This document shows positions 45,114 to 57,496 of a DNA stretch of 64,000 nucleotides, piece after piece. Each line of letters starts with the position of its first letter. Within the stretch, counting starts at the first letter, position 1. The stretch spans positions 1 through 64,000 of the forward strand of contig JBKHYJ010000125.1 in the NCBI GenBank assembly GCA_046565505.1. Direction: 5' to 3'. The position numbers were made by a program, and so were the translations under genes. The notes under the pieces are model-generated. The model was not told the origin of the DNA, ran no database searches, and was given only the letters and a program-made list of their open reading frames with translations. Origin of the DNA: JBKHYJ01 sp046565505 (GTDB lineage: Bacteria > Acidobacteriota > Blastocatellia > UBA7656).

Positions 45114-47960
<2,847 letters not shown>

Positions 47961-48070
47961 CAGTGAGCAAACAGGAAATGTGGGGCGCCTCCGAACAGGC
48001 TCTGAGGCTATCACGATGATCTTTTAGCCTTGGACTTGAAAGGCTACTTTCATGATAAAATGCTGCCCTT

Positions 48071-49060
48071 ATGAACCAGGAAAATGCCCTCGTTCCTGCT
48101 GAAGAAACCCAATGGGTGGCCGCTTTGCAGTCCGCCCTGGCTTTGTGGGTCGATACCTCTACTCAAATCAGTGGCAGCAGGCGGGACGATATTCGCCGTG
48201 ATAAGCGCCGGGCCGTTGAAGACTTTTTTGCCTTTGCCGGCGAGAGACCGGCCGACATCAGGCCCGAGCACGTCAGGGCCTGGCAATCCCACCTTGAGGG
48301 GCGCGGCCTCGCCTCGAATACTATCTACACGAGGGTCTCTTTCCTCTCGTCGTTCTACATCTGGGCGATAAAGAACAACCCGACCGGCGAGACGATCATC
48401 CGCAACCCCGTGCTGCTCGCGCGCCCCAAGCGGCCGAAGCCTTACCAGAGTGAATCGACAAAGTCACTCGACGATGACCAAGTGCGCTCACTTGTACGTG
48501 TCGTGAAAGCGAAGGCGGACCAGGGCGACGTGATAGCCAAACGTGACCTGGCGTTGCTGCTGTGGTACTTGATGACGGGGATGCGCAGGGCGGAGGTGAT
48601 AGCCCTGCGCGGCAAGGACATAGACCTGAAGGAGGACCGCATTATTATGAGGGGTAGGGTGAAAGGCGGCACTTACGTGGGCCGCGAGATCACAGACCCC
48701 GACCTGAGGTCCGCCGTGGTGGATTACCTGACCGCAAGCCGCCGCCTGCATGCGCTCAAAGGCGACACCCCATTATGGACGCGGCACGACAGGGCGGGGA
48801 GGGCGGGCGAGCAACTAAACTCGCACTCGTTCGTGAGGAACCTGAAGCGGTACGCGGCCGCCGCAGGAATCAAGCACATACATCTGCACCAGACCAGGCA
48901 CACATACGCCAGGATAGTGTCCGAGGAGACGGGCTCGCTGATAGAGACGCAGGATGCGTTGGGGCACGAGAGTCCGAAGACCACCCGGGTATACGTGCAG
49001 CGGATAGCGATCAAGAAAGACAAGCACAGCAAGAGCATCTCTAACAGGCTGCGCGACTGA
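48071..49060 (+). CDS. Tyrosine recombinase (phage-integrase family)
   Basis: A 329-residue recombinase. The N-terminal SAM-like DNA-binding domain covers about 10-115 ('PADIRPEHVRAWQSHLEGRGLASNTIYTRVSFLSSFYIWA'). The catalytic domain shows R172 in 'TGMRRAEV', K198 in 'GRVKGG', H273-x-x-R276 in 'HLHQTRHTYA', H299 in 'LGHES' and nucleophile Y308 in 'RVYVQ'. All active-site residues are present. It resembles Xer-like or integron/transposon integrases. No excisionase, phage genes, att repeats or tRNA were recognised nearby, so a specific mobile element is not supported. It stands alone between two ADOP genes. Confidence 0.9.
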   Translation: MNQENALVPAEETQWVAALQSALALWVDTSTQISGSRRDDIRRDKRRAVEDFFAFAGERPADIRPEHVRAWQSHLEGRGLASNTIYTRVSFLSSFYIWAIKNNPTGETIIRNPVLLARPKRPKPYQSESTKSLDDDQVRSLVRVVKAKADQGDVIAKRDLALLLWYLMTGMRRAEVIALRGKDIDLKEDRIIMRGRVKGGTYVGREITDPDLRSAVVDYLTASRRLHALKGDTPLWTRHDRAGRAGEQLNSHSFVRNLKRYAAAAGIKHIHLHQTRHTYARIVSEETGSLIETQDALGHESPKTTRVYVQRIAIKKDKHSKSISNRLRD

Positions 49061-49181
49061 CCCGAGGTGATTCCGCGACTATCAAGCGGCGCGGCCATCA
49101 CCGCTCACTCTGCGAGAAGCTACGCGCCCGCCACGACATAGTTGATGGAAGGCGCGGGCGGCCGTGACCGAGATAGCCACA

Positions 49182-49210
49182 CGGGCCGTTAAGTAACTCC
49201 GAACGGCCCG
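49182..49210. terminator. Inverted repeat between convergent genes
   Basis: CGGGCCGTT (49182-49190) and AACGGCCCG (49202-49210) are exact reverse complements with an 11-base loop. It lies between the recombinase and the convergent ADOP gene and may terminate both transcripts, though there is no T-run. Confidence 0.5.
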
Positions 49211-49240
49211 CCCTGCGGGTAGCTTGCACTCCTTCGCCAT

Positions 49241-51712
49241 TCACTCATGACGCAATGCCACCAGGGGGTCAACTCGCGACGCGTTGAGCGCGGGCAGGTA
49301 GCAGGCCGCAATTGCCACCGCCATCATGACCAGCATTGCGCCGAGCAATATTAGAGGATCGTTGGCCCTGACCTCGAATAATAGGCTGTTGAGGATTCGC
49401 CCGGCGGCCAGCGAGATCACAACGCCGATACCCATCCCTGCCGCGACCGGCATCAGCCCTTCGCGCAAGACCATTCGGCGGATACTCGCTCCGTCCGCCC
49501 CCAGCGCCATCCGAATCCCGATCTCGTTCGTCCTGCTCGCGACCGATTCCGACACCACCCCATATATGCCTATGCTTGCCAACAGGAGGGCCGAAAGGGC
49601 GAAGAGCAGTACCAGCCCTAGTTGAAATCGGCGCGGCGCGACCGACCCTTCTATCAACTGCTCCATCGTTTTCACGTGGGCAACGGGCACCTGGTCATCG
49701 ACTTGCCAGATAGCCGAGCGCACGGCAGAGGCGACTGACGTCGGGTTGAGGTTTGTGCGCACAGCGATTGAAGCATAGGGGCGCAGGCGCTCCCAATATG
49801 GCACGTAAACCATAAGCCCCGGCTTCTGCTGCAAGCTGATTGCCCGAACGTCCGCCACAAGCCCTACGACCTCGAATGGAGGCTCGTTGTCGGCCGCCCG
49901 CCTGAATCGCATCCCGATAGGATTTTGCCCGGGCCACAGCGCCCGCGCCGTCGATTCCGAGACTATGGCCGCCCTCACGTTGCGGTCGCGGTCTTCAAAT
50001 ACACGGCCCGCGCGCAGAGCGATCCCAAGAGTGTCGAAATAATCCCGGCTGACGAAACGGTAATTCGCCTGCGGCCGTTCGGTGATGGGCCTGCGGTCGC
50101 CTTCGAGGGTCACCGCATCAACCCATGATTCGCCCTGAAGCGGCAGTAAACTGACGACCCCGGCGGAGGCTACGCCGGGGACTGCGCGAATCCTTTCCAG
50201 GGATTCCGTGTAGAACCGATCAATGCTCTTGCCTTCTCTATACTTGCTCGAAGGCAACGTCACCTCCAGGGTCAAAATATTTTGTGTCTGAAACCCCTTG
50301 TCCACCTGGGACACACGCATGAAGCTCAGCAGCAGCAGACCGGCCGTAACTACAAGCACCAGGCTAATGCAGGCCTCTGCCCCGACGAGCAGTTGTCGAG
50401 CCCGGGCGGCGTGCCGCCCTTCTGTTGCCCTGTTCGTGCCTGCCCTGAGCTCGTCGTTAGGCTCGATCCTCGCAAGCCTCCAGGCGGGCAGCATGCCCAC
50501 CAGGACGCCGGCTAGGCAAGACGTTAGTAGAGCAAACAATAATACCGTTGAATTGATTTGCACCTCGTTCAACCGAGGCAGATCGACCGGCGCAGAAGTT
50601 AGCAGGAACTTCACCCCCCAATTCGCAAGCATCAGGCCGAGCGCGCCGCCCGCCAGCGTGAGCACCATACTCTCTGTCAATAATTGCCGCGCCAGTCGCC
50701 CCGCGCGTGCCCCCAGTGCGACGCGCACGGCAAATTCGCGACTCCGGCGCCTGGCGCGCGCAAGAAGAAGGTTCGCCAGGTTCACACAGACTATCAGCAG
50801 GATCGCCGCCACTGCCGCGAACAAGACCAGCAAATCCCGCCGCGACGAGCCGACGATCGCATCCTGAAGCGGCCGCATGGTCGCCCGCATCTCAACGTCT
50901 CCAGGTATCTGAGAAGCTATTTGAGACTGGACGGAGCTTAGCTCCGCCAGGGCTTGCTCTGGCCTTACCCCCTCGCGGACGCGTGCGACTACTTCGTTAT
51001 TGAATTCGCCCAGGTTAGCGATGAGGTTCAGGTCAATACCCAGGGGTCTGAATACTTCGGGCGCGGGTGCTGAACGATCATTTGATGCCACATCAGGGTA
51101 ACGGAATGAGGCGGGGAGAATCCCTACGACGGTGTATGGCTTGCCGTTAACGAGGACCTTATTATTAAGGACGGAGGCGTCGGCGCCGAATCGCCTCCTC
51201 CATAACGCGTCGGACAAAACGGCCACGTCGTTTCGGCCCGGCTGGTCTTCTTCTGGGAGGAACATCCTGCCTGCCTGCGGCTGCGTGCCAAGGACTCTAA
51301 AGAAATTCCATGAAACATCACTGGCGGCGACCTGCTCCGGCTCTCCCGCGCCGGACATGCTGACGGAGACGCGGTGCGCCTGAGCAATATCTTCAAAAGC
51401 GGGGCATCCTTTCTGCCATTCGGCGACGTGCCGGGCGTTCGCGGGCAGAGTTGGATAGAGATGGCTCAGTTTTGGCACGACCTCCCGAATGGCAAAGAGC
51501 CGCTCGGGCTCCGGGTAGCTTAGCGACCGCAATAGCACACCCTCTATAAGAGAGAATATGGCCGTATTGGCTCCAATGCCCAGGGCGAGTATGAGCAAGG
51601 TTATCGATGTAAACCGCGGGTTTTTTCTCAACACCCTTAGTGTAAAGCGCACGTCTTGTAAAAGGATGTCTGCCTGTGACGAGCGTTGATCTCGGCGGTG
51701 TCCATGATTCAT
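49241..51712 (-). CDS. ADOP-family MacB/FtsX-type permease
   Basis: An 823-residue permease of the same type as those at 10038 and 19080. It has 'LLQDVRFTLRVLRKNPRFTSITLLILALGIGANTAIFSLIEGVLLRSL', 'LLIVCVNLANLLLARARRRSREFAVRVALGARAGRLARQLL', 'TNEIGIRMALGADGASIRRMVL' and the terminal 'LPALNASRVDPLVALRHE'. Both FtsX modules are complete. The N-terminal 20 residues are charged and cytoplasmic. No regulator or ATPase is adjacent on its strand. It is divergent from the pst operon, with about 220-310 bases of shared upstream region. Confidence 0.9.
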   Translation of the reverse strand: MNHGHRRDQRSSQADILLQDVRFTLRVLRKNPRFTSITLLILALGIGANTAIFSLIEGVLLRSLSYPEPERLFAIREVVPKLSHLYPTLPANARHVAEWQKGCPAFEDIAQAHRVSVSMSGAGEPEQVAASDVSWNFFRVLGTQPQAGRMFLPEEDQPGRNDVAVLSDALWRRRFGADASVLNNKVLVNGKPYTVVGILPASFRYPDVASNDRSAPAPEVFRPLGIDLNLIANLGEFNNEVVARVREGVRPEQALAELSSVQSQIASQIPGDVEMRATMRPLQDAIVGSSRRDLLVLFAAVAAILLIVCVNLANLLLARARRRSREFAVRVALGARAGRLARQLLTESMVLTLAGGALGLMLANWGVKFLLTSAPVDLPRLNEVQINSTVLLFALLTSCLAGVLVGMLPAWRLARIEPNDELRAGTNRATEGRHAARARQLLVGAEACISLVLVVTAGLLLLSFMRVSQVDKGFQTQNILTLEVTLPSSKYREGKSIDRFYTESLERIRAVPGVASAGVVSLLPLQGESWVDAVTLEGDRRPITERPQANYRFVSRDYFDTLGIALRAGRVFEDRDRNVRAAIVSESTARALWPGQNPIGMRFRRAADNEPPFEVVGLVADVRAISLQQKPGLMVYVPYWERLRPYASIAVRTNLNPTSVASAVRSAIWQVDDQVPVAHVKTMEQLIEGSVAPRRFQLGLVLLFALSALLLASIGIYGVVSESVASRTNEIGIRMALGADGASIRRMVLREGLMPVAAGMGIGVVISLAAGRILNSLLFEVRANDPLILLGAMLVMMAVAIAACYLPALNASRVDPLVALRHE

Positions 51713-51931
51713 TTACGTTCCACCTCCCCAACTTCTACCTGACTCGACTGTCCGGCCATCTATCAAGACGTTGGGAGAGGTCAAACGTTAACAACAAAGA
51801 AAACGCCCGCCGGTCCCGGCCTGAGAGATTTGCCCGGGCCTGCCTGCGCCTCCTGTCACGCCACCCGCCCGACGCGCGCCGGTTTGAAGACATGCCTAAC
51901 GGCCGCGCCCAATTAGCCATTTAAGGAAGAA

Positions 51932-51970
51932 TTAACATGGTGGTCACCTGCTCTTAACACCGCATTTATA
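51932..51970 (+). promoter_or_regulatory. Candidate Pho box of the pst operon
   Basis: Four six-base units recur at exact 11-base spacing: TTAACA (51932), GTCACC (51943), TTAACA (51954) and TTTATA (51965). An 11-base repeat of TTAACA-like units is the form bound by PhoB/PhoP-type regulators. The site lies 52-90 bases before pstS, and TTATAT near 51966 could be the -10 element. A PhoB-like regulator is encoded at the end of the same operon. The unit at 51943 is a poor match. Confidence 0.6.
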
Positions 51971-52021
51971 TACTTCTCCTTTAGTGTTACTCGTAAATCA
52001 CACTCTAGGAGCTTTAAGGCG

Positions 52022-53113
52022 ATGATAAACGGCTTTCGCAAGGCGCGGGCATTCCTGGCGGCCTTCACACTAGCATTATCAACCCTGACACTATTCGGTT
52101 GCGCTAGCACGTCGGGGTCAGGCGGCACGGGCGGCGGCCTGCGGCTACAGGGCGCGGGCGCGACTTTCCCAAACCCGCTCTATCAGAAATGGTTCAGCGA
52201 GTACAACAAGGCCAACGCGAACCTGAGGTTTGATTACCAATCAATAGGGTCGGGCGGCGGCATCAAACAGATCTCCGAGAAGACGATAGATTTCGGCGGA
52301 TCAGACGCGCCCATGAAGGACGACGAGCTTGGGAAAGCGCAGGGGCAGATTCTACACATACCGACCGTCCTCGGCGCGGTCGCGATCACATATAATCTTC
52401 CGAATGTAACCACGGAGCTCAAGCTCACTCCCGAAGCGATTGCGGGGATATTCCTGGGGACTGTCAAGAAGTGGAACGACCCGGCCATCGTCTCGGCCAA
52501 CGAAGGCGCGAGCCTGCCGGCGTCGGACATCACGCTCGTGCATCGGTCCGACGGCAGCGGCACGAGCTTCGTCTTCACAGACTATCTTTCAAAAGTCAGC
52601 CCGCAGTGGAGGAGCGGGCCGGGCGCGGGCACGCAGGTCAATTGGCCCGCGGGCCTCGGGGCCAAGGGTAATGAAGGCGTGACGGGCCAGGTGAAGCAGT
52701 CTCCGAATTCCATCGGGTACGTCGAGCTGATCTACGCCGAGCAGAACAAGCTGCCCGTCGCCTCGGTAAAGAACTCGGCCGGCCAGTTCGTTCGGCCATC
52801 GCTCGACACGATCACGGCGGCGGCGGCGAGCGTCGCGGGCCAGATGCCAGATGACATGAGGGTGTCCATCACGAACGCGCCCGGGGCGACCGCTTATCCT
52901 ATCTCGTCATTCACATACCTGCTCGTTTATAAAGACCAGCCCGACCAGGCGAAGGGCAAGGCGCTCGTGGATTTCTTATGGTGGGCGCTTCACGATGGCG
53001 AGCAGATGGCGCGCGACCTGCTCTACGCGCCCTTGCCTCAAGAAGTCGTACAGAAGGCGGAATCGAAGATCAACTCGATCACACACCAGGGCAAGCCGCT
53101 CCGCGCCAGCTAA
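52022..53113 (+). CDS. pstS: Phosphate-binding lipoprotein PstS
   Basis: A 363-residue periplasmic phosphate-binding protein. The lipoprotein signal ends 'LTLFGCAS' with acylated Cys at about 27. Phosphate-binding loops are visible: 'GAGATFPNPLYQKW', 'IGSGGGIKQI', 'DFGGSDAPM' and 'HRSDGSGTSFVFTDYLS'. It delivers phosphate to the PstCA channel. It is the first gene of pstSCAB-phoU-phoB, downstream of the candidate Pho box; AAGG lies just before ATG. Length is normal for the family. Confidence 0.96.
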   Translation: MINGFRKARAFLAAFTLALSTLTLFGCASTSGSGGTGGGLRLQGAGATFPNPLYQKWFSEYNKANANLRFDYQSIGSGGGIKQISEKTIDFGGSDAPMKDDELGKAQGQILHIPTVLGAVAITYNLPNVTTELKLTPEAIAGIFLGTVKKWNDPAIVSANEGASLPASDITLVHRSDGSGTSFVFTDYLSKVSPQWRSGPGAGTQVNWPAGLGAKGNEGVTGQVKQSPNSIGYVELIYAEQNKLPVASVKNSAGQFVRPSLDTITAAAASVAGQMPDDMRVSITNAPGATAYPISSFTYLLVYKDQPDQAKGKALVDFLWWALHDGEQMARDLLYAPLPQEVVQKAESKINSITHQGKPLRAS

Positions 53114-53137
53114 CAGCCCGCGCGCGGCGAATGTAGT

Positions 53138-54142
53138 ATGGGACCGATACTGACAGACAGAGAGCCTGCGGCCGCGGCGGCGCTACGCCCCCGGCCGCCC
53201 GCGCGGGCGTTGCTCGGCGGGCCGCGCCGGTGGGCCGACTCGTTATTCAAGGTCGCGACGATGGCGTTCGCAGTCGCCACTGCCGGGCTTGTCGTCTTGA
53301 TAATTATCGAGATGGCGATCAACTCTTCCCTCTCGTTCGACAAGTTCGGGCTCGGCTTCATCACACGGGCCATATGGGACCCCGTGCGAGAGGAGTTCGG
53401 CGCGCTACCCTTCATATATGGCACGGCCGTCTCGTCCGTCATAGGGCTGCTGATCGCGGTGCCCGTGAGCCTCGGCGTTGCGATCTTTCTAGTCGAGCAC
53501 GCGCCGCGCGCTCTCTCGACGCCGATATCTTTCCTCGTGCAATTGCTCGCCGCCATACCGTCAGTAGTCTACGGCCTGTGGGGAATCTTCGCCCTCGCCC
53601 CATTCTTGCGCGACCAGGCCTATCCCGCGATTCAATCCGCGCTGGGGTTTCTGCCAATCTTTCAAGGCAACATAAATGGGCTGGGGATGATGACGGCGGG
53701 GATCATCCTCTCGATAATGATCGTGCCGATCGTGACTGCCGTGACGACGGACGTGCTGCGCGCGGTCCCGGACGCTCAGCGCGAGGCGAGCTTTGCGCTC
53801 GGCGCTACGAAGTGGGAGGCGACGCTGGTCGCGCTTCAGAACGCGAGGTCGGGCATAACGGGCGCGATCATACTCGGGCTCGGCCGCGCGGTCGGCGAGA
53901 CGATGGCGGTCACTATGGTTATCGGCAACAGGCCCGAAATATCAAGCTCACTCTTTGACCCTTCCTTCACTATCGCGTCGGCCATCGCGAATGAATTTAC
54001 GGAGGCCACGTCGGAGATTTACCGCCACGCGCTGGTGGAGTTGGGGCTGATACTGTTCGTCATCACCTTCGCGATAAACGCGGCGGCGCGGCTGCTCGTC
54101 TGGGGCGTGACGAGGGGGCAGGGGAGGGCGGCGCATGCGTAG
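53138..54142 (+). CDS. pstC: Phosphate ABC permease PstC
   Basis: A 334-residue inner-membrane permease with about six helices, starting 24 bases after pstS. The coupling (EAA) motif is visible in 'DAQREASFALGATKWEATLVALQNARSGITGAIILGLGRAVGETMAV'. The N-terminal 25 residues are Ala/Pro-rich and cytoplasmic. It pairs with PstA to form the phosphate channel powered by PstB. Its last eight bases overlap the start of pstA, indicating translational coupling. Confidence 0.95.
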   Translation: MGPILTDREPAAAAALRPRPPARALLGGPRRWADSLFKVATMAFAVATAGLVVLIIIEMAINSSLSFDKFGLGFITRAIWDPVREEFGALPFIYGTAVSSVIGLLIAVPVSLGVAIFLVEHAPRALSTPISFLVQLLAAIPSVVYGLWGIFALAPFLRDQAYPAIQSALGFLPIFQGNINGLGMMTAGIILSIMIVPIVTAVTTDVLRAVPDAQREASFALGATKWEATLVALQNARSGITGAIILGLGRAVGETMAVTMVIGNRPEISSSLFDPSFTIASAIANEFTEATSEIYRHALVELGLILFVITFAINAAARLLVWGVTRGQGRAAHA

Positions 54143-54971
54143 CCTGTCAAGGCGGAAATTGCTGAGCCGTATGATGACGGGGCTGACGAGCGCCTCGGCC
54201 GCCCTCGTCATCTGCGCGCTCGTGCTCGTACTCGGCTACATAGCCGTGACCGGCGCCCGCGAGCTGAGCCCCGGGTTCCTGGTCAACACGCCGAAGCCTG
54301 TGGGCGAGCCGGGCAGCGGGATAGCAAACGCGATAGTCGGGACCCTCATTCTGATCGGCGTCGCCTGTGCGATAGGGCTGCCGGTCGGGATTCTCGCGGG
54401 CATCTACCTGGCGGAGTTCGGCACAAACCGCTTCGGCACGTTGCTGCGTTTTTTGATCGACACTCTCACGGGCGTCCCGTCAATTGTAGTAGGCGTGTTC
54501 GCCTGGACGGTGATGGTGCGTCCGATGGGCCACTTCTCTGCGCTCGCGGGCGGTGTGGCACTCGCCATAATCATGACGCCGATAGTCGCGCGCACGACGG
54601 AAGAGATGATCCGGCTCGTGCCGCAGAGCCTGCGCGAAGCCTCGCTCGCCCTCGGCGCGCCCGTGTGGCGCATGACGCTCGGGGTAGTCCTGCGAACGGC
54701 GGCGGGCGGCGTCGCCACCGGCGCTATGCTCGCTATAGCACGCATAGCGGGGGAGACCGCGCCCCTGCTGTTTACCGCGCTCAGCTACAACTACCTGAGT
54801 ACGGACTTGAGCCAGCCCATAGCGTCTCTCACGTACCAAATCTATTACTACGCCGGGTCGCCTTACGAGCAGTGGCACTCGATGGCGTGGGCCGCTACGC
54901 TCGTGCTGGTCGGGATGATACTTTCTATCAATGTGGCCGTGCGCGCGCTGGCGAAAAACAAATACCAGTAG
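54135..54971 (+). CDS. pstA: Phosphate ABC permease PstA
   Basis: A 278-residue inner-membrane permease, overlapping pstC by eight bases. Family landmarks are 'GSGIANAIVGTLILIGVACAIGLPVGILAGIYLAEFG', 'TGVPSIVVGVFAW' and the coupling motif 'VPQSLREASLALGAPVWRMTLGVVLRTAAGGVATGAMLAIARIAGETAPLL'. It is a subunit of the PstSCAB transporter. Length and start are standard. Confidence 0.95.
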   Translation: MRSLSRRKLLSRMMTGLTSASAALVICALVLVLGYIAVTGARELSPGFLVNTPKPVGEPGSGIANAIVGTLILIGVACAIGLPVGILAGIYLAEFGTNRFGTLLRFLIDTLTGVPSIVVGVFAWTVMVRPMGHFSALAGGVALAIIMTPIVARTTEEMIRLVPQSLREASLALGAPVWRMTLGVVLRTAAGGVATGAMLAIARIAGETAPLLFTALSYNYLSTDLSQPIASLTYQIYYYAGSPYEQWHSMAWAATLVLVGMILSINVAVRALAKNKYQ

Positions 54972-54997
54972 GGAAGGGGCGCCCGATAAAATCCATT

Positions 54998-55897
54998 ATG
55001 AGCCAACAGCAAGAGTTGCGACAGGCGAGAGAGAAAATGCGGGGGACGACTCTAGTTTCAGAGGCCGCCCGTTCATCGGAAGAGGGATTAGCTTCGGCCC
55101 GCGAGGTGGCGGTCGGACCGCGGCCAGGGAAGAGGGCCGGCGAGCCTAAGGTAGAGGTCGAGAATCTGAGCTTCTTCTACGGGCGCACCCGCGCGTTGAA
55201 GAACATTTCTCTGACCATCCCGCCCAACCAGGTGACCGCGTTCATAGGCCCTTCCGGCTGCGGCAAGTCAACTCTGATCCGCACCCTCAACCGTATGAAC
55301 GACGTGATACCCGGGACGCGCGTCGAGGGGGGCGTGCGGCTCGACGGTGATGACATCTACTCGCCCGCGAGCGACGTTGTGTCGCTCCGTCGCCGGGTGG
55401 GGATGGTGTTCCAGAAGCCGAACCCCTTCCCGCGCTCCATCTTTGACAACGTCGCGTATGGCCTTAGAATAAATAATCTCACGGGCTCTAAATCGGAGCT
55501 GGCCGCGCGCGTGGAGTCTAGCCTGAGAGCCGCCGCACTATGGGACGAAGTGAAGGACCGGCTGAAAGAGTCCGCCTTCGGGCTGTCGGGCGGCCAGCAG
55601 CAGCGGGTCTGCATCGCGCGCGCGCTGGCGATAGAGCCTGAAGTTGTGCTGATGGACGAGCCGACTTCGGCCCTCGACCCGATAGCTACGCAGAAGATAG
55701 AGGAGTTGATCGCGGGCCTCAAGGAGAGGTACACGATTGTCATCGTGACGCACAACATGCAGCAGGCGGCCCGCATATCAGACCTCACGGCGTTCTTCTG
55801 GCTCGGCGAGCTGATCGAATTCAACACCACCGAGGCGGTGTTCACGAGGCCGGGCACGAAGATGACGGAGGATTACATCACGGGCCGTTTCGGGTGA
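54998..55897 (+). CDS. pstB: Phosphate ABC transporter ATPase PstB
   Basis: About 299 residues from ATG 54998; the frame is open far upstream, but that part overlaps pstA in another frame and is not real. The first ~45 residues are a charged extension not usual in PstB. The conserved part starts 'VEVENLSFFYGRTRALKNISLTI'. Walker A is 'GPSGCGKST', followed by 'LNRMND', Q-loop 'VFQKPNPFP', signature 'LSGGQQQR', Walker B 'VVLMDEPTSALD' and the H-loop in 'VTHNMQQAARISD'. It energises phosphate uptake. Its stop overlaps the phoU GTG. Confidence 0.95.
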   Translation: MSQQQELRQAREKMRGTTLVSEAARSSEEGLASAREVAVGPRPGKRAGEPKVEVENLSFFYGRTRALKNISLTIPPNQVTAFIGPSGCGKSTLIRTLNRMNDVIPGTRVEGGVRLDGDDIYSPASDVVSLRRRVGMVFQKPNPFPRSIFDNVAYGLRINNLTGSKSELAARVESSLRAAALWDEVKDRLKESAFGLSGGQQQRVCIARALAIEPEVVLMDEPTSALDPIATQKIEELIAGLKERYTIVIVTHNMQQAARISDLTAFFWLGELIEFNTTEAVFTRPGTKMTEDYITGRFG

Positions 55898-56625
55898 GCA
55901 TGACTGCCGATTCGCGCGGGCGATCCGCCGCCGGCCGGCAGTCGCCCCGGGCTGATGATTTGATTATGCACAGACGACTCATTGAACAGGACTTGGACCG
56001 GCTGCGCGACAAGCTGCTCATCATGGGCGGCGCGGCCGAGAAGGCGATAATGCTGTCTATGCGCGCGCTGACCGAGCGCGACTCGGACCTCGCGGAGCGC
56101 GTCATACAAGAGGACGACGCGGTGGACCAGATGGAGCTGGAGGTGGACCAGATGTGCGTTGACATACTGGTGCTGAAGCAGCCCGCCGCGAGTGACCTGC
56201 GGTTCGTCGTCTCAGCCGCGCGAGCGGCCCCAGTCATAGAGCGCATATCCGACCACGCGGTCAACGTCGCCAAGCACGCGCTGTCCCTCAACGGAGAGCC
56301 CCGGTTGGACTTGAATATTGACCTTTCAGGCATGGGCAGGATCGTACAGGAGATGCTCGTCGATGGGCTCGACGCGTTCACGTCCGGCGACCCGGAGCGG
56401 GCACGCGAAACCATCGCGCGCGACGACGAGGTCGATTCGCTCTACGACCTCTACTATGCCCAGGTCATAGAGTCTATGAGCAAAGACCCGTCGGGCGTCG
56501 CGCGCGGGGCCGAGTGGCTCTTCGTGCTCAAACACCTTGAACGGATCGCGGATTACGTGACGAACATATGCGAACAGATAGTCTACATGGCGCGAGGCCA
56601 GGTGATAAAACACACGGTATGGTAA
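55894..56625 (+). CDS. phoU: Phosphate signalling regulator PhoU
   Basis: A 243-residue all-helical protein with two PhoU repeats. The start GTG overlaps the pstB stop by four bases; conserved sequence begins at 'MHRRLIEQDLDRLRDKLLIMGGAAEKAIML'. The E/D-x-x-x-D metal-binding motifs appear as 'EDDAVDQMELEVDQMC' and 'RDDEVDSLYDLYYAQV'. PhoU links Pst activity to the Pho two-component system, restraining signalling when phosphate is plentiful. Confidence 0.94.
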   Translation: MSMTADSRGRSAAGRQSPRADDLIMHRRLIEQDLDRLRDKLLIMGGAAEKAIMLSMRALTERDSDLAERVIQEDDAVDQMELEVDQMCVDILVLKQPAASDLRFVVSAARAAPVIERISDHAVNVAKHALSLNGEPRLDLNIDLSGMGRIVQEMLVDGLDAFTSGDPERARETIARDDEVDSLYDLYYAQVIESMSKDPSGVARGAEWLFVLKHLERIADYVTNICEQIVYMARGQVIKHTVW

Positions 56626-57338
56626 CAGCAGGCGAAGACGCTCGGTCACGCAGCATCGTAATCGTCGAGGACGACGAGGACATAGCCGACTCCATCCGCT
56701 ACAACCTGGAGCGCGAAGGGTTCCGCGTGCGGGTTGCGGCGACGGGTGAGGACGCGCTCAACCTCATCATTGATGTGCCGCCGAGCCTCGTGCTGCTCGA
56801 CCTTAACCTGCCGCACATGAGCGGGTTGGAGATGTGCCGGAGGCTGCGGCTGGAATCAAGGACGGCGAACGTGCCGATATTGATGGTCACGGCCCGCACG
56901 GATGAGTCTGACAAGGTGTTGGGATTGAACCTCGGCGCGGATGACTACATAACGAAGCCGTTCAGCATGAGGGAGTTGGTCGCGCGCGTGAACGCGGTGT
57001 TGCGCAGGACGGACGCGGCCGAGGCGGCGCCTGCGGTGTACGCCGGCGGCGACCTTGTGATTGATCCGGCGAATTACAGCGTGAGTTGTAGAGGCAAGGA
57101 GGTCAGGCTGACGAGGAAAGAGTTCGCGCTGCTGTCGGAGCTGGCGCGCAACGCCGGGCGCGTGTTGACCAGGGAGGTGCTGCTCGACCGCGTGTGGAGC
57201 ATGAATTACTACGGAGACTCGCGCACCTTGGACGTGCACATCAGGCGGCTGAGGCAGAAGCTCGGCGACCCGACCTTGATCGAAACGGTGACGGGCGTAG
57301 GTTACCGGTTGTCTGACACGCGCAAGCAGGAAAAGTGA
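56619..57338 (+). CDS. phoB: PhoB-like OmpR-family response regulator
   Basis: A 239-residue response regulator from ATG 56619, overlapping the phoU stop by seven bases. The receiver domain (about 12-130) has 'VIVEDDEDIAD' (acidic pocket), the phospho-acceptor Asp in 'LVLLDLNLPHMSG' and the conserved Lys in 'DDYITKPFSM'. The winged-helix DNA-binding domain (about 140-235) has 'RKEFALLSELARNAGRVLTREVLLDRVW' and 'TLDVHIRRLRQKLGD'. Operon position supports PhoB. No PhoR-type kinase lies in the window. It probably acts on the 11-base-spaced repeats upstream of pstS. Confidence 0.88.
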   Translation: MVTAGEDARSRSIVIVEDDEDIADSIRYNLEREGFRVRVAATGEDALNLIIDVPPSLVLLDLNLPHMSGLEMCRRLRLESRTANVPILMVTARTDESDKVLGLNLGADDYITKPFSMRELVARVNAVLRRTDAAEAAPAVYAGGDLVIDPANYSVSCRGKEVRLTRKEFALLSELARNAGRVLTREVLLDRVWSMNYYGDSRTLDVHIRRLRQKLGDPTLIETVTGVGYRLSDTRKQEK

Positions 57339-57496
57339 GTGACTGGCGGTCAGACCTGGACCCCTTGCGCCACTATCGACATCAAGCCGGAGCTTTTGAA
57401 TGGGTGCAACGTTGATATTTCCGTATCCTGTGCGGCAAGGGGCCTGGTGCGCGGAGTCAGAGCTTCCATCGACACGGGGCACTAACTCCGACCGGA

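Noticed and set aside
48071..49060. Integrase as marker of an integrated element or island with att sites
   Set aside because: No flanking direct repeats, tRNA or other mobility genes were found; the gene is kept as a stand-alone recombinase.
54665..54997. N-terminal extension of PstB by 111 codons
   Set aside because: This part overlaps pstA in a different frame and has shadow-type composition; PstB starts at 54998 or slightly later.
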